A stretch of 64,000 nucleotides of DNA from an uncultured Prevotella sp. (GTDB taxonomy: Bacteria > Bacteroidota > Bacteroidia > Bacteroidales > Bacteroidaceae). Below the pieces are notes generated by a model. That model worked only from the letters and a program-made list of their open reading frames with translations, was not told the origin of the DNA and searched no databases. Location: assembly GCA_934202525.1 (NCBI GenBank), contig CAKPYB010000006.1, positions 1-64,000 on the forward strand. Direction: 5' to 3'. Each line of letters opens with the position of its first letter. Within the stretch, counting starts at the first letter, position 1. Positions 62,505 through 64,000 of the stretch are shown one piece after another. Made by a program: the position numbers and the translations under genes.

Positions 62505-64000
62505 ATGATTTATCAAAGAATTAGCAAAATGTTATTGCTCGGCTTGCTCGTATTGCCATTGGCATCCTGCTCTGACGATAACAGTGTTGTAAACAATGAC
62601 AAGTTAAATGGTGACTCTCAGTTTGGTAAGGCAAACGATGTTTTTGAGGCATCAGAATGGTATCCAGGTGGCGAACTTGGAACTGACGAAGGTATGAGTT
62701 ATTCGGCAGAAACACCAGCTACCACCAACCAGGGATTGTCAAACAGTTTCAACAAAGGTGAGGATTTCTTCGAGCACCTTTACACCATCACAGAGGCTCC
62801 ACGTAAGGGTCTTGGCCCAGCTTGGGTTCGCAGCAGCTGTATTCACTGCCATCCAAACTATGGTCATGGAAAGTTCCAGAACCAGTATCAGGCAGACCAG
62901 TTTGGTAACGGCTACCTACTTGTTATTTATCACCCTACAGCAGGTACTACCGCTGACGGAAAGCCTTACGCAGCAAACAGCTACATATCTGAGGTTACAG
63001 GTATGCCACAGACCAAGGCAATGACTCCATTCTCTGCTCCTATCGACGAGAAGCAGATTAACATCCAGTGGAATGAGGTTACAACCATGCCTAGCGGTTT
63101 GGCTATGAAGTTCCCTAAGGATGGCGAGGCTTTCGCTCTGCAATATCCTGAGGTTACCATCCCACAGTCTGCATTCAACACCAATCCTAAGCCAAACAAC
63201 TATGAGGTTCGCCTGGAATCAACCATCGGTATCTATGGTACAGGCTTGCTTGATGCCATCGACCAGGATGATATGAAGAAGGTTTATCAGAATGAGGCGA
63301 AATACGTAGAATTGAACCCAGGCATGTGGGACAAGGCAAAGAATGATTGGGCTGGAGACCCTAATGCGAAAACGTCAAATGGCGCTTGGTACAAACTTGC
63401 CGATGGCACAATGGCTGTGAAGAAGTTTACCTATGCCATGACCCGTGCTTCCTTGCAGGATGGTGCAGGTGCCAATGCCATCTGGAACATCACCAACGTA
63501 ACACGTTCCGACCGTCATTATCTCTATACCACTCCAGCTTGGGCAAAGTATCAGAGCGAAGATTCAGAAGTAATCAGCTATATCAAGAAGCATGGTGCTG
63601 ACGAGTCTTCTGTACTCCACCCATACTATGCTGATGGAACAGACGAAGGTATCAAGAAGAGAGTAAACGAAATCTTGAGCTGCAACAAGGCACCTCAAGA
63701 TGGCGTAGAAAATGCCTTTGAAAAGTACCTCCTCAAGGGAGCGCCTTACAATGGCGAGGAAGAGATGAGCGACAAGGATTACTACGACTTCATGGTATGG
63801 CACCGTGGTCTGGCTGTTCCTGCAGCCCGTAACCTCGACAACGCACAGGTTCAGGAAGGTAAGAAGCTCTTCACCCAGTGGGGGTGCACTCAGTGCCACA
63901 AGCCATCTTGGAAAACAGGTTCAGACAACTATTGGGTAGATAATGCTATCAAGGCTTACGCCAAGAGCATAGGTCAGGATCCTAACACCATGTTGCCAAA
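62505..64000 (+). CDS. Di-haem oxidoreductase (DUF1111-type) lipoprotein, cut by window end
   Basis: The first 498 codons are present and no stop is reached. The lipobox is PLASC near residue 22. A first haem-binding CIHCH lies at 112-116 in GLGPAWVRSSCIHCHPNYG, and a second CTQCH at 461-465 in GKKLFTQWGCTQCHKPSW. This is the pattern of the di-haem oxidoreductase (formerly DUF1111) family, which is linked with imelysin genes in many iron loci. A redox role in iron uptake, for example changing the iron oxidation state, is inferred. The 3' end lies outside the window. Confidence 0.88.
   Translation, partial: MIYQRISKMLLLGLLVLPLASCSDDNSVVNNDKLNGDSQFGKANDVFEASEWYPGGELGTDEGMSYSAETPATTNQGLSNSFNKGEDFFEHLYTITEAPRKGLGPAWVRSSCIHCHPNYGHGKFQNQYQADQFGNGYLLVIYHPTAGTTADGKPYAANSYISEVTGMPQTKAMTPFSAPIDEKQINIQWNEVTTMPSGLAMKFPKDGEAFALQYPEVTIPQSAFNTNPKPNNYEVRLESTIGIYGTGLLDAIDQDDMKKVYQNEAKYVELNPGMWDKAKNDWAGDPNAKTSNGAWYKLADGTMAVKKFTYAMTRASLQDGAGANAIWNITNVTRSDRHYLYTTPAWAKYQSEDSEVISYIKKHGADESSVLHPYYADGTDEGIKKRVNEILSCNKAPQDGVENAFEKYLLKGAPYNGEEEMSDKDYYDFMVWHRGLAVPAARNLDNAQVQEGKKLFTQWGCTQCHKPSWKTGSDNYWVDNAIKAYAKSIGQDPNTMLP

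Overview
The window looks like chromosome from a Prevotellaceae bacterium, probably Segatella/Prevotella of the copri type. This is inferred from SusC/SusD pairs, promoters of the TAnnTTTG type, an 11-subunit-type Nuo complex without NuoEFG, T9SS-style C-termini and A/T-rich spacers. No rRNA, tRNA, CRISPR array or transposase was seen.

Layout. 1-600 is a non-coding 22-bp repeat array. 670-1903 (-) holds a YitT-type membrane protein and a DUF4250 protein. 2056-12176 (-) is one operon, nuoA-B-CD-H-I-J-K-L-M-N. 12177-13102 is a 0.9-kb spacer made almost entirely of phased 22/23-bp units. 13103-14513 (-) carries two deoxynucleoside kinase paralogues.

14676-21245 (-) and 21967-35241 (+) form a divergent beta-mannan utilisation locus. 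The minus arm encodes a CE7-type esterase, a GH26 mannanase, a GH130 mannosylglucose phosphorylase, a GPH/MFS sugar transporter and a mannobiose/cellobiose 2-epimerase. The plus arm encodes SusC, SusD, two surface glycan-binding lipoproteins, two GH26 lipoproteins, a small protein with a T9SS-like tail and a GH5. Together they can capture mannan at the surface, cut it to mannobiose, import it, epimerise it to mannosylglucose and phosphorolyse it to mannose-1-phosphate and glucose. 35352-50667 (-) is a second, convergent locus: SusC, SusD, two multidomain lipoproteins and a BACON-GH5, then separately promoted GH5_4-like, GH5_7-like and CBM-like secreted proteins. No HTCS, AraC, SusR-like or ECF regulator is encoded near either locus.

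50957-58325 holds a BadF-type sugar kinase (-), an MscS-type channel, kdsA, a KdsD-type isomerase, an exported phospholipase-D-fold protein and a LuxR-type regulator (+). 58458-59414 (-) is a hemerythrin-like/LuxR regulator. Then comes a plus-strand operon behind a structured leader: outer-membrane barrel, imelysin lipoprotein and a di-haem oxidoreductase cut by the window end. It is probably an iron-acquisition operon.

The most unusual feature is a class of intergenic arrays (256-563, 12407-12906, 36489-36730). Their 22- or 23-bp period is exact while the unit sequence changes stepwise along the array. Many units carry an operator-like dyad. All three lie between the terminator of one minus-strand unit and the promoter of the next. 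The second strongest signal is the leader at 59585-59731, which can form two mutually exclusive structures ending in a U-tract.
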